The translations under genes and the position numbers were made by a program. 64,000 nucleotides of DNA, from contig NZ_FMCW01000030.1 in assembly GCF_900091595.1 (NCBI RefSeq), positions 1-64,000 on the forward strand, read 5' to 3'. Origin of the DNA: Micromonospora haikouensis. GTDB taxonomy: Bacteria; Actinomycetota; Actinomycetes; Mycobacteriales; Micromonosporaceae. The notes beneath the pieces were generated by a model. It was not told the origin of the DNA. It searched no databases and saw only the letters and a program-made list of their open reading frames with translations. Each line of letters begins with the position of its first letter. Within the stretch, counting starts at the first letter, position 1. Shown here piece after piece: positions 16,280-24,173 of this stretch.

Positions 16280-17026
16280 GTGGACCTGCCACGCAGCTTT
16301 GTCATCCGCGAACGCGACCACCGCATCCACAACCCCTTCACCGCCGGGAAACTCGCCACCCTCGGCCGGGCCCTGCGCCTGCGGCCGGGCACGACCCTGC
16401 TCGACCTGGCCTGCGGCAGCGGCGAGATGCTCTGCCAGTGGAGCCGCGCGCACGGCGTGACCGGCACCGGGGTCGACATCAGCACCGTCTTCGTCGACGC
16501 CGCCCGGGCCCGCGCGGTCGAGCTGGGCGTCGCCGGGCGGGTGGCGTTCGTGCACGGCGACGCCGCCACGTACACCGCCGAGGTCGAGGTCGACGTCGCC
16601 GCGTGCGTCGGGGCGACCTGGATCGGCGGCGGCGTCGCGGGCACCATCGGGCTGCTCGAACGCGCCCTGCGCCCCGGCGGCCTGCTGCTGATCGGCGAGC
16701 CGTTCTGGCGGGTCGACCCGCCCGATGAGGCGACGGTGACGGCCTGCCACGCCACGGCCCGGGAGGACTTCCACGACCTGCCGGGCCTGGTCGCCCTGTT
16801 CGGCAGCCTCGGCTTCGACCTGGTGGAGATGGTCCTGGCCGACGAGGACAGCTGGGACCGTTACGTCGCCGCGCAGTGGTTGTCGGTGCGCCGCTGGCTC
16901 GACGCCCACCCCGACGACGAACTGGCCGGCGAGCTGCGCGCCGAACTCGACACCGCGCCGCTGCGCTACGTCCGCTACCAGCGACCCCACCTGGGGTGGG
17001 GGGTGTTCGCGCTGATGCGGCGCTGA
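16280..17026 (+). CDS. SAM-dependent methyltransferase (class I, Methyltransf_25/11)
   Basis: 248 residues from GTG 16280, which has GGGAAGG eight bases upstream; the frame is open further upstream but runs into the operator. Motif I LLDLACGSGEMLCQW, motif II VTGTGVDIS, FVHGDAATY and LLERALRPGGLLLIGEPFW are the usual class I pattern. The C-terminal half (DLVEMVLADEDSWDRYVAAQ) is typical of uncharacterised actinobacterial methyltransferases. The acceptor is unknown. It shares the divergent promoter region with the FMO-SDR operon and converges on the TetR gene, so it is probably in the same regulon. Confidence 0.85.
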   Translation: MDLPRSFVIRERDHRIHNPFTAGKLATLGRALRLRPGTTLLDLACGSGEMLCQWSRAHGVTGTGVDISTVFVDAARARAVELGVAGRVAFVHGDAATYTAEVEVDVAACVGATWIGGGVAGTIGLLERALRPGGLLLIGEPFWRVDPPDEATVTACHATAREDFHDLPGLVALFGSLGFDLVEMVLADEDSWDRYVAAQWLSVRRWLDAHPDDELAGELRAELDTAPLRYVRYQRPHLGWGVFALMRR

Positions 17027-17046
17027 CGCCCGCCGGCCGGTGCGCG

Positions 17047-17721
17047 TCAGGCGTGTGCGCCCGGCTGCCCGCCGGCCCAGTAGAGGCCGTCGAGGAACCG
17101 GTGCACGAAGGCGCGGAACTCCTGGCGTTCCCGCTGCGCCGAGGCCGCGTCGGCGGCCAGCGCCACCACGTGCGCGTGCACGGCCCAGACCAGGCTGCGC
17201 ACCGTGATGTGCGGGGTGGGTTCGACCAGCGCCCCGGCGGCGGCCGCCGCCTGCAGCAGCTGCTCCACCAGCTCGTACAGCGGCGCGGAGTACCGCTCGT
17301 CGAGGTCGGCGTGCCGGTGCGGCTCCAGCCAGCGGCGCAGCCACAGGGCGGTGGTCTGCGGGTGCTCCTGTAGGAAGTCGACGAACACGTCGACCAGGTC
17401 GTGCAGCGCCCCCCGGGCGGCGGCGGGCCCGGTGTCGAGGGCGTCGTGGGCCGCCCGCGTCGCGGCCTGCAGGGCGTCGCGTTCGGCGACGAACACCCGG
17501 GCGAAGCAGGCGTCGTAGAGCTGCGCCTTCGTGCCCGTGTGGTGGGAGACCGTGGCGACGTCGACGCCGGCGGCGGCGGCGACCTGCCGCAGCCCGACGG
17601 CGTCGAAGCCCCGGGCGGCGAACAGCGCGGTGGCGGCGGTCAGCACCACCTCGCGGGTGTCCCGGCTCTCGGAACGCCGGGGTCGGCCGGGACGTCGTCG
17701 GGGCATGGTCATGGGCGCCAT
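17047..17721 (-). CDS. TetR-family transcriptional regulator
   Basis: 224 residues from ATG 17721, which follows an AGGGGG stretch; ATGs at 17712 and 17706 are alternatives. The helix-turn-helix reads LTAATALFAARGFDAVGLRQ and VAAAAGVDVATVSHHTGTKA followed by QLYDACF. The remaining 150 residues form the helical ligand/dimer domain. Its start region contains the palindrome 17734-17751. A matching palindrome precedes the FMO operon, so this protein probably represses itself, the MFS transporter and the FMO-SDR/methyltransferase promoters until a small lipophilic ligand is bound. Confidence 0.88.
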   Translation of the reverse strand: MAPMTMPRRRPGRPRRSESRDTREVVLTAATALFAARGFDAVGLRQVAAAAGVDVATVSHHTGTKAQLYDACFARVFVAERDALQAATRAAHDALDTGPAAARGALHDLVDVFVDFLQEHPQTTALWLRRWLEPHRHADLDERYSAPLYELVEQLLQAAAAAGALVEPTPHITVRSLVWAVHAHVVALAADAASAQRERQEFRAFVHRFLDGLYWAGGQPGAHA

Positions 17722-17733
17722 TGTCCCCCTACA

Positions 17734-17751
17734 ATCCAGCAACCGTTGGAT
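17734..17751. promoter_or_regulatory. Candidate TetR operator, copy 2 (ATCCA-N8-TGGAT)
   Basis: ATCCA GCAACCGT TGGAT is located between the TetR gene (start 17721, minus) and the MFS gene (start 17786, plus). AATCCA and TGGATT extend the arms to six bases. Position and resemblance to 16153-16170 support an autoregulatory operator. Confidence 0.65.
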
Positions 17752-17785
17752 TTGCGGGCGGCGTGCCGCCGAAAGGACACCCACG

Positions 17786-19126
17786 ATGACCCAGCCGGCC
17801 CCCGCGCCCCCGACGGACCTGCCGCGCGGCCCGCTGCTCGGCTTCGCCGCCGGCTCCCTCGGCATGGGCGTGTGGGTCACCGTACCCGGGCTGCTGCTGC
17901 TGTACTTCCTCACCGACGTGCTCGCCGTGGCGCCGTGGCTGGCCGGTCTGGCGCTGCTCGCCCCGAAGGTCGTCGACGTGCTGGTCCACCCGTGGGTCGG
18001 CCACCGCAGCGACGCCGAGTCGGCCCGCCGCGGCGACCGGCGGCGGCTGCTGCTGGCCGGCTGCGCGCTGCCCGCGGCGTTCGCCGCGCTGTTCGCGGTG
18101 CCCGGCGGCCTCACCGGCGTGGGCGCGGCGGCGTGGGTCGCGGCCTGGTTCGTCGCCGGGAACCTGCTGTTCGCCGCCTACCAGGTGCCCTACCTGGCGA
18201 CCCCGGCGGACCTGCGGATCGGCTACCACGAGCGGACCCGGCTGATGGCGTTCCGGATGGTGGTGCTCACCGCCGGGATCCTGGTCTCCGGGCTGCTCGC
18301 GCCGCTGCTGACCGGCGGCGACGCCGCGACCCGCGGCGGCTACCAGCGGATGGGCCTGCTGCTGGGCGGCGGCGCCCTGGCCGCCATGCTGGTCGGGGTC
18401 GCCGGCATCGGCCGGCTACGCCGGACCGCCGGCACCACCGCGCAGCGCCACGCACCGGGCGGCTGGCGGGCGCTGACGGCGGCGCTGCGCGACGGACAGT
18501 TCCGCTGGCTGGTCGCGGCCTACCTGGCCATGTCGACCACGACGCACCTGGTGCTGGCCGGGGTGCCGTACTACGCCGAGTACGAGCTGGGCCGGCCCGC
18601 GCTGACCACGGTGCTCGTCGCCGCGTTCGTGGCGCCGGCGCTGCTGGTCACCCCGGGCTGGCTGGCCGTGGCCCGCCGCGCCGGCAAGCAGCGGGCCCTG
18701 CTCGTCGCGCAGGGCGCATTCGCGGCCGGGTCGCTGGTCCTCGCCGTGGGCGCCCCCGCCGGCCTGCCCGTCCTGGTGGCGGCGGTGACGGTGCTCGGGG
18801 TCGCGTTCGCCGGCATGCAGTTGCTGCCGTTCGCGATGATGCCCGACGTCGTCCGCGCCGCCGGCGCCACCGGCGCGGGCACCTACACCGGGGTGTGGAC
18901 GGCCACCGAGGCCACCGGCGCGGCGCTGGGCCCCTACGCGTACGCGGTATGCCTGACCGCGGGCGGGTTCGTCGCCTCGACCGGCGGCCAGGTGATCGAC
19001 CAGCCGGACACGGCGGGGGCCGCGATCCGCTACGGCTTCGGGTTGCTGCCGGCGGCGCTGATGCTCGCCGCAGTGCTGCTGCAACGCCGCTACACCCTCG
19101 ACGGCGCCGCCCGCGCCGCCGGCTGA
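17786..19126 (+). CDS. MFS/GPH-type transporter (sugar-cation symporter-like)
   Basis: 446 residues with about twelve hydrophobic segments, for example VWVTVPGLLLLYFLTDVLAV, MVVLTAGILVSGLLAPLLTG and FGLLPAALMLAAVLLQRRYT. The loop motif KVVDVLVHPWVGHRSDAESA resembles the conserved DxxxDPxxGxxSD motif of GPH (MelB-like) carriers. ATG 17786 has GAAAGG upstream. It is divergent from the TetR gene, with the candidate operator in between. Export or import of the compound handled by the FMO, SDR and methyltransferase is the simplest guess. The substrate is not deducible. Confidence 0.85.
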   Translation: MTQPAPAPPTDLPRGPLLGFAAGSLGMGVWVTVPGLLLLYFLTDVLAVAPWLAGLALLAPKVVDVLVHPWVGHRSDAESARRGDRRRLLLAGCALPAAFAALFAVPGGLTGVGAAAWVAAWFVAGNLLFAAYQVPYLATPADLRIGYHERTRLMAFRMVVLTAGILVSGLLAPLLTGGDAATRGGYQRMGLLLGGGALAAMLVGVAGIGRLRRTAGTTAQRHAPGGWRALTAALRDGQFRWLVAAYLAMSTTTHLVLAGVPYYAEYELGRPALTTVLVAAFVAPALLVTPGWLAVARRAGKQRALLVAQGAFAAGSLVLAVGAPAGLPVLVAAVTVLGVAFAGMQLLPFAMMPDVVRAAGATGAGTYTGVWTATEATGAALGPYAYAVCLTAGGFVASTGGQVIDQPDTAGAAIRYGFGLLPAALMLAAVLLQRRYTLDGAARAAG

Positions 19127-19135
19127 CGCGCACAA

Positions 19136-19183
19136 GCAGGGGCCCCTTGTTATCGCCTCCGGTAGCGCAAGGGCCCCTTGTTA
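19136..19183. repeat. Two copies of a GGGCCCCTTGTTA intergenic repeat
   Basis: GCAGGGGCCCCTTGTTA (19136-19152) and GCAAGGGCCCCTTGTTA (19167-19183) differ by one base and are 31 bases apart, right after the MFS stop codon. Each contains a palindromic GGGGCCCC or GGGCCC core. I recall such AAGGGGCCCCTT-type units as abundant intergenic elements in Micromonospora genomes. They may act as REP-like or terminator elements. Confidence 0.6.
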
Positions 19184-19244
19184 ACCACCTGCCGCCGCAG
19201 GCACGGCCGGGCCGGGTGGCCACCGTCGCTAGACTTCCGCCTCG

Positions 19245-20390
19245 ATGGACGACCAGCCCTCCCCCACCGCCGACACCCGCCCCTGCGCCCACTGTGGGCG
19301 CGACGTGCCGCAACGGGCCGGCGCGGGCCGGCCGTTCCGCTACTGCCGCGACAACGACGGCGCCTGCCAGCGGGCCTCGCGCAACAGCCGGATGCGGCAC
19401 CGCAACGCCCCCGGCCTGCCCGGTCAGGTGGCCCGCACGTGGGAGGCGGTGGACCGCCTCGACCAGATCGTGCAGACCCTCACCGAGGCGCTGCACGACG
19501 AACTGTCCCCGGCGGGGGTGCAGCGGCAGCTGGCGCAGCTGCGCGCGGAGACCGCCGCGGAACTCGCCCAGGCCCACACCGAACGCGACGACGCCCGCCG
19601 CGACGCCCAGGACGCGGCGGCGGCCGCGGCCCGCGCCGGCCAGCAGGCCCGCACGGCCGCCGCCGAACGCGACGCCGCCGTCGCCCGCGCCGACGCGGCG
19701 CAGGCCGACGCGGCCGCCGACCGGCAGCGGGCCGAGCAGGCCGAGACGGCCCGCGACGACGCCCGCCGCGACGCGGGCGCGGCGCAGGCGCTGCGGGTGC
19801 AGGCCGAGCGGGACCGCGACGCGGCCCGCCACGAGCTGCGCACGATGCGCGGCGAACGCGACGCGCAGCGGCAACGCGCCGGCGACCTGACCACCGAACG
19901 CGACGCCGCCCTGCAGGCCGCGCGCCGCGACGCCGAGGCAGCGGCGCAGGCCCGCCAGCGGGCCGAGCAGGCCGACGCGCAGGCGCAGCAGGCCCTCGCC
20001 GACGCCCGCACCGCCGCGGCGGGCGCCGACGCCGCCCGCGCCGACGCGCAGCGGGCCCGCGAGCAGGCCGACCGGCTGCGCGCCGACACCGCCGACGCCC
20101 GCCGCGACGCCGAGGCCGCCCGGGCGCAGGCGCAGGCCGCCCGCCAGGAGGCGGCGGCGCTGGCGGCGCGGCTGGCCGAGGCCACGGCCGCCCACGACAC
20201 GGCCGCCGCCCAGGCGGCGGCCGCGCGGGAGGCCGCCGCCGCCGTCGAGGGCCGCCTCGGCGAGCTGGAGGTACGGCTACGCGCGGCCGAGGCCGAACGT
20301 GACGCCGCGCTGCGCCGCTCGGCGCAACTGGTCGACCAGGTCAGCGACCTCGCCACCGCGCTGGCCCGGCTGGGCGCCCCGCCGCGCTGA
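19245..20390 (+). CDS. Zinc-knuckle protein with a long alanine/arginine-rich coiled coil
   Basis: 381 residues. Residues 14-45 have a Cys pattern CAHCG...YCRDNDGAC that can bind one zinc ion, followed by a basic RNSRMRHRNAPG stretch. From about residue 75 to the end the protein is almost pure heptad-like coiled coil (AERDAAVARADAAQADAAAD, RQRAEQAETARDDARRDAGA). It resembles bacterial KfrA/Smc-like helical proteins with a small DNA- or RNA-binding head, but I cannot name a family. No membrane segment or signal is seen. The low-complexity coding sequence makes all six frames open. The ATG at 19245 has no strong ribosome site. Confidence 0.7.
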   Translation: MDDQPSPTADTRPCAHCGRDVPQRAGAGRPFRYCRDNDGACQRASRNSRMRHRNAPGLPGQVARTWEAVDRLDQIVQTLTEALHDELSPAGVQRQLAQLRAETAAELAQAHTERDDARRDAQDAAAAAARAGQQARTAAAERDAAVARADAAQADAAADRQRAEQAETARDDARRDAGAAQALRVQAERDRDAARHELRTMRGERDAQRQRAGDLTTERDAALQAARRDAEAAAQARQRAEQADAQAQQALADARTAAAGADAARADAQRAREQADRLRADTADARRDAEAARAQAQAARQEAAALAARLAEATAAHDTAAAQAAAAREAAAAVEGRLGELEVRLRAAEAERDAALRRSAQLVDQVSDLATALARLGAPPR

Positions 20391-20461
20391 CGGGCACCCT
20401 GCGGCGGGCCGCTTCGCCCTGGCGGTCGCTTCGGCACGGGGACCGCCGTGCCGGTGGCGGG

Positions 20462-21343
20462 TCAGCGCAGCGCGGTGGCGGCGGCGGCCCGCACCGCGGC
20501 AGTCAGCGCGCTCAGCGCCGCCGACTCCAGCCGCCAGCACTGCCAGTGCAACGGCACGTCCAGGTGCCGGCCGCCGGCCAGCGCGACGAGCCGACCGGCG
20601 GGGACGTCGACGTCGGCGACGGCCTCGGGCACCAGGCCCCAGCCGAGGCCGAGGCGGATCGCCTCGGTGAAGCTCGCCGACGCCGGCACGTACGACGTCG
20701 GGGGGTCGACGGGCCCGGCGGCGACCGCGCGGGCGAAGCGGTGCTGCAGGGTGTCCTTGCGGTTGAAGCAGACCATCGGCGCGGCGGCGAACGCCTCGCC
20801 GGGGTCCCGCCCGGCGAACCACACCGAGGCCACGGCGGGCGCGGCGACGGCGACGTAGCGCATCGCGCCGAGGCGCTGCACCCGGCAGCCCTGCACGGCG
20901 ACGCGTTCGGCGGTCACCGCCGCCATCACGGTGCCGTCGCGCAGCAGGTCGGCGGTGTGCCCCTCGTCGTCGGTGTGCACCTCGAACGCGACGTCGGGCA
21001 CGGCGGCCAGGACCGGCAGGAACCAGCCGGCCAGGGAGTCGGCGTTGACCACGACGGCCACCCGGGTGCGCGCGTGCGCGCCGAGCCCACCCCGGGCGGC
21101 GGCGAGGGCCTCGTGTTCCAGCAGCGCCACCTGACCGCCCAGGCGCACCAGGGGCCGCCCGGCGGCCGTCGGCACGCACGGCCGGCCCCGGCGCACCAGC
21201 ACCTGACCGACGGCCTGCTCCAACGCCTTGACGCGTTGGCTGACCGCGGACGGGGTGACGTGCAGGACCCGCGCCGCCGCGTCGAAGCTGCCCTGCTCGA
21301 CGACCGCCTGGAACGTCGCGAGCTGCACCGGGTCGAGGGCCAT
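20462..21343 (-). CDS. lysG: LysR-family regulator LysG/ArgP of the lysine/arginine exporter
   Basis: 293 residues from ATG 21343. The helix-turn-helix is at the N-terminus (QLATFQAVVEQGSFDAAARV, LHVTPSAVSQRVKALEQAVG), followed by the two-lobed effector domain (VVVNADSLAGWFLPVLAAVP...GRLVALAGGRHLDVPLHWQC). The NADSLAxWF and DVPLHWQxW features are those of ArgP/LysG. It is divergent from a LysE-family exporter, which is the conserved arrangement for sensing intracellular lysine or arginine and switching on export. A T-N11-A palindrome lies between them. The lysine-degradation cluster begins 5 kb away. Confidence 0.92.
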   Translation of the reverse strand: MALDPVQLATFQAVVEQGSFDAAARVLHVTPSAVSQRVKALEQAVGQVLVRRGRPCVPTAAGRPLVRLGGQVALLEHEALAAARGGLGAHARTRVAVVVNADSLAGWFLPVLAAVPDVAFEVHTDDEGHTADLLRDGTVMAAVTAERVAVQGCRVQRLGAMRYVAVAAPAVASVWFAGRDPGEAFAAAPMVCFNRKDTLQHRFARAVAAGPVDPPTSYVPASASFTEAIRLGLGWGLVPEAVADVDVPAGRLVALAGGRHLDVPLHWQCWRLESAALSALTAAVRAAAATALR

Positions 21344-21360
21344 AAGCGATGCTAACGGTA

Positions 21361-21375
21361 CTGAAGAATCTTTAG
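21361..21375. promoter_or_regulatory. LysR-type box between lysG and lysE
   Basis: CTGAAGAATCTTTAG is a near-perfect 15-base palindrome (one mismatched pair) with the T-N11-A geometry of LysR-type operators (T at 21362, A at 21374). It lies 18 bases upstream of the lysG start and 38 bases before lysE. Binding by LysG is inferred from position. Confidence 0.65.
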
Positions 21376-21412
21376 CTGGAGTGTGGCCGCGCATCGCCCT
21401 ACGGTCGCTGCC

Positions 21413-22006
21413 ATGGGTTCCGTGCTGGCCGGGTTCGGCTTCTCCCTCGCGTTGATCGTCGCCATCGGCGCGCAGAACGCCTTCGTGCTGCGCCAGGGGC
21501 TGCGCCGCGAACACGTCGGTGCGGTCGTGGCGGTCTGCGCGGCCGCCGACGCCGCGCTGATGGGCGCCGGCATCGCCGGCCTGGGCGCGGTCCTCACCGA
21601 CGCGCCGGCCGTGGTGACGGCGGCCCGGTGGGGCGGCGCGGTGTTCCTGTGCGGGTACGCGCTGCTGGCGGCCTGCCGCGTCCTGCGCCCCACCGCCCTC
21701 ACCCCGACCGACCGTCCGCCGGCCACGCTGCGCGCGACGCTGCTGACCTGCCTGGCGTTCACGTTCCTCAACCCGCACGTCTACCTCGACACGGTGGTCC
21801 TGCTCGGCACGGTCGCCCACCACGACCCGAACCGGTGGGCGTTCGGCGCCGGCGCGGCGACGGCGAGCCTGCTGTGGTTCACCGGCCTGGGTGTCGGCGC
21901 CCGCCGGCTGGCCCCGCTGCTGGCCCGCCCGACTGCGTGGCGGTTCGTGGACGCGGCGATCGCCGCGGTCATGGTCGTTGTGGCGGTGTCGCTGGTCACC
22001 GGCTGA
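21413..22006 (+). CDS. lysE: LysE/ArgO-type basic amino acid exporter
   Basis: 197 residues with six hydrophobic segments. The opening GFGFSLALIVAIGAQNAFVL RQGL and the internal CLAFTFLNPHVYLDTVVLLG are signature segments of the LysE/ArgO exporters, including the NPHVYLD motif. It exports lysine and arginine across the membrane when they accumulate. ATG 21413 begins 69 bases from the divergent lysG start and is probably activated by LysG. Confidence 0.92.
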   Translation: MGSVLAGFGFSLALIVAIGAQNAFVLRQGLRREHVGAVVAVCAAADAALMGAGIAGLGAVLTDAPAVVTAARWGGAVFLCGYALLAACRVLRPTALTPTDRPPATLRATLLTCLAFTFLNPHVYLDTVVLLGTVAHHDPNRWAFGAGAATASLLWFTGLGVGARRLAPLLARPTAWRFVDAAIAAVMVVVAVSLVTG

Positions 22007-22335
22007 ACCGCGCCGCCAGCGCCCGCGCCCGTGGTGCGCGTCGACCGGCGGCCAGCGGCCTCCCGGCGGCGTGGCCGGCGCGTCACCGGGCATCGCCGCC
22101 CGCGCCCGCCGGGGAGTGGGTAGCATGCCCGGTGAGCCGCCGAACACCTCCACCGATTCGCCCGGCCGGGACGACCCCGCCGGGCAGCTGGCGTGGCCGG
22201 CTACCCTTGCAGGGGCGGCGGGGCTCGCCGCGTCCCGCCCGCACGGCGGGGTGCGGCCCGGCGGGGCGGGAATGACCCGACCGACAGACACCGTTGGACC
22301 TGAAGACCAGCACCACGAACGAGGGGAAGTCGATC
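22007..22335. other. 329-base region upstream of rbpA without a supported gene
   Basis: I see no convincing coding signal here. It is GC-rich and carries, near its right end, a SigR-like promoter (22269-22295) for rbpA. The rbpA leader contains a GAGGGGA ribosome site. Confidence 0.6.
22269..22295 (+). promoter_or_regulatory. SigR-like promoter of rbpA
   Basis: GGAAT (22269-22273) and GTT (22293-22295) are separated by 19 bases, close to the GGAAT-N18-GTT consensus of the thiol-stress sigma factor SigR. The rbpA start is 41 bases downstream. rbpA is a known SigR target in Streptomyces coelicolor, which supports the assignment. Confidence 0.6.
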
Positions 22336-22677
22336 ATGGGCGAGCGTATGCTGCGCGGAAGCCGTCTGGGCGCGGTCAGCTACGAATCCGACCGCAACAC
22401 GGAGCTCGCGCCGCGTCAGACCCGCGAGTACCTCTGCGCCAAGGGCCACCAGTTCGAGGTGCCGTTCGCCGTCGACGCCGAGGTCCCCACGACCTGGGAA
22501 TGCAAGTTCGACGGCAGCGTCGCCCGCCTGGTCGACGGCACCGAGCCGGAGCAGAAGAAGGCCAAGCCGCCGCGCACCCACTGGGACATGCTGCTGGAGC
22601 GCCGCTCCATCGCCGAGCTGGAGGACATCCTCGCCGAACGGCTCCAGGAGGTCCGCACCCGCCGGGGCCGCGCCTGA
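22336..22677 (+). CDS. rbpA: RNA polymerase-binding protein RbpA
   Basis: 113 residues, the normal length. MLRGSRLGAVSYESDRNTEL is the sigma/core-binding N-terminal tail. The zinc-fold core contains YLCAKGHQFEVPFAVDAEVP and TTWECKFDGSVARLV. The C-terminal THWDMLLERRSIAELEDILAE is the sigma-interaction domain. RbpA stabilises the open complex of RNA polymerase with group I/II sigma factors and is specific to actinobacteria. It is monocistronic, with a strong terminator after it (22694-22730) and a SigR-like promoter before it. Confidence 0.97.
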   Translation: MGERMLRGSRLGAVSYESDRNTELAPRQTREYLCAKGHQFEVPFAVDAEVPTTWECKFDGSVARLVDGTEPEQKKAKPPRTHWDMLLERRSIAELEDILAERLQEVRTRRGRA

Positions 22678-22693
22678 CCCCACACCCACGACG

Positions 22694-22730
22694 ACGCCCC
22701 CGCAGGGATCACCCTTGCGGGGGCGTTTCG
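22694..22730 (+). terminator. Terminator after rbpA
   Basis: An 11-bp stem ACGCCCCCGCA / TGCGGGGGCGT (22694-22704 and 22716-22726) followed by TTCG. A shorter inner GGG/CCC pairing is possible. It lies 16 bases past the rbpA stop and faces the convergent fxsA gene, so it may serve both. Confidence 0.75.
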
Positions 22731-22740
22731 CGTGGCCGCT

Positions 22741-23262
22741 CTACCGTTCGACGATCTCGCCCTCGATGGCCCGACCACCGTCGACCACCGTCGGCGCCGC
22801 CTCCTGCGGTTCCGGCTGCGCGGACGGCGCCGCGTCGCCACGACGCACCCGCACCCGACGCGGCCCGAACAGGTCACCGGCCACCATCGACGACACCCGC
22901 CGCTCCGTGGCCCGCCGCACCCCCGCACCCGCCAGCCGCCGCACCGGCGGCACCAGCAGCAGCAGCCCCACCACACCGGAAACCAGGCCCGGCACCGCCA
23001 GCAGCAACGCCCCCAGCAACCCCACCAGCCCGTCGGTGACCTGCGGGCCCGGCGGCGCGCCCGCCTGCGCCGCAGCCCGAAACCCCCGCCACGCCCGCAT
23101 GCCCTCCCGGCGCAACAACACCAACCCCAGCAGCGACGCCGCGAACACCAGCAGCACCGCCGAACCGAACCCGACCGCCCGGCCGACACCCACGAACACC
23201 GCCAGCTCCGCCACCACGGCCGCCAGCGCGGCCACCGGCACGAACCTCAGTCCTCGGCGCAT
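22741..23262 (-). CDS. fxsA: FxsA family membrane protein
   Basis: 173 residues; ATG 23262 is preceded by GGGGTGAG. Three to four hydrophobic segments are seen (FVPVAALAAVVAELAVFVGV, GSAVLLVFAASLLGLVLLRR, GLVGLLGALLLAVPGLVSGV, VVGLLLLVPPVRRL). The LLRREGMRAWR loop and the LPGLxSxVxGLLLLxPPVR segment define FxsA, whose E. coli member was named for suppressing phage T7 exclusion by F plasmids. The cytoplasmic tail is acidic/basic mixed and ends EGEIVER. It is likely constitutive. Confidence 0.88.
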   Translation of the reverse strand: MRRGLRFVPVAALAAVVAELAVFVGVGRAVGFGSAVLLVFAASLLGLVLLRREGMRAWRGFRAAAQAGAPPGPQVTDGLVGLLGALLLAVPGLVSGVVGLLLLVPPVRRLAGAGVRRATERRVSSMVAGDLFGPRRVRVRRGDAAPSAQPEPQEAAPTVVDGGRAIEGEIVER

Positions 23263-23323
23263 CTCACCCCATCGCCTGCGTCGCGTCCCACCACCTGCCG
23301 CAGCAAGCATGACACGCCGCCGC

Positions 23324-24157
23324 TCACGGCCACCGCACCTGACCGTCACCGGTGCCGTGCAGACCCCGCCGCCACGCCGTCCGCCGATCCTGCACCGCCC
23401 ACACACTGACCCGCCACAACGCCTCCGCCACGATCAACCCGCTCATCTTGCTCGCCCCCCGCTGACGCTCCGCGAACGTGATCGGCACCTCCACGATCCG
23501 CGCCCCCGCCCGGTGCGCCAGCCGCGACAACTCCACCTGGAACGAATACCCCTGCGAACACACCGACCCCAGATCCACCGCGTCCAACACCGCCAACCGG
23601 TACACCCGGTATCCGCCCGTCGCGTCCGTCACCGGCATCCCCAACGCCATCCGCGCATACAGGTTCCCGCACCGCGACAGCAGCAGCCGCCGCAGCGGCC
23701 ACCCCACCACCCGTGCGCCCTGGCACCACCGCGACCCGATCACCACGTCCGCGTCGGCGGCCGCGGCCAACAACCTCGGCAGGTCCTCCGGCGCGTGGGA
23801 ACCGTCGGCGTCCATCTCCACCACCGCGTCGTAGCCGCGTTCCCGCGCCCACGCGAACCCCGCCAGATACGCCGCGCCGAGCCCCTCCTTACCGGCCCGG
23901 TGCAGTACGTGCACCCGCCCGTCGCAGGCCGCCAGGGCATCCGCGAGGACCCCCGTGCCGTCGGGGCTGGCGTCGTCGGCGACCAACACGTCCACCTCGG
24001 GCGCGGCGGCCCGCACCCGCGCCACGATCGACGTCACGTTGTCGGCCTCGTTGTAGGTGGGGATGACCACCAGCACCCGCCGCAGCGGCGCCCGGCCCGC
24101 CCGCGCTCGCACGCCCACCGCTGCACCCACCGTTCCCCCCGCCCCGCGCGCCGGCAC
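23324..24157 (-). CDS. ppm1: Polyprenol monophosphomannose synthase catalytic domain (Ppm1/DPM1-like GT2)
   Basis: 277 residues. GT2 motifs: VVIPTYNEADNV, ADDASPDGTG and the metal-binding DADGSH. The QGYSFQVELSRLAHRAGARI and EVPITFAERQRGASKMS segments are specific for dolichol/polyprenol-phosphate mannosyltransferases. It transfers mannose from GDP-mannose to polyprenyl phosphate on the inner membrane face, feeding protein O-mannosylation and glycolipids. It follows the lnt gene by 16 bases. In mycobacteria these two activities form one Ppm1 protein or interact; here they are separate genes in one operon. Confidence 0.92.
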   Translation of the reverse strand: MPARGAGGTVGAAVGVRARAGRAPLRRVLVVIPTYNEADNVTSIVARVRAAAPEVDVLVADDASPDGTGVLADALAACDGRVHVLHRAGKEGLGAAYLAGFAWARERGYDAVVEMDADGSHAPEDLPRLLAAAADADVVIGSRWCQGARVVGWPLRRLLLSRCGNLYARMALGMPVTDATGGYRVYRLAVLDAVDLGSVCSQGYSFQVELSRLAHRAGARIVEVPITFAERQRGASKMSGLIVAEALWRVSVWAVQDRRTAWRRGLHGTGDGQVRWP

Positions 24158-24173
24158 CGCCGGCGCGCGTCCG

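Noticed and set aside
19178..20302. Several long overlapping frames in all six phases at the coiled-coil gene
   Set aside because: Low-complexity GCC/GAC/GCG codon repeats keep every frame open; only the 19245 frame has a cysteine motif and heptad pattern.
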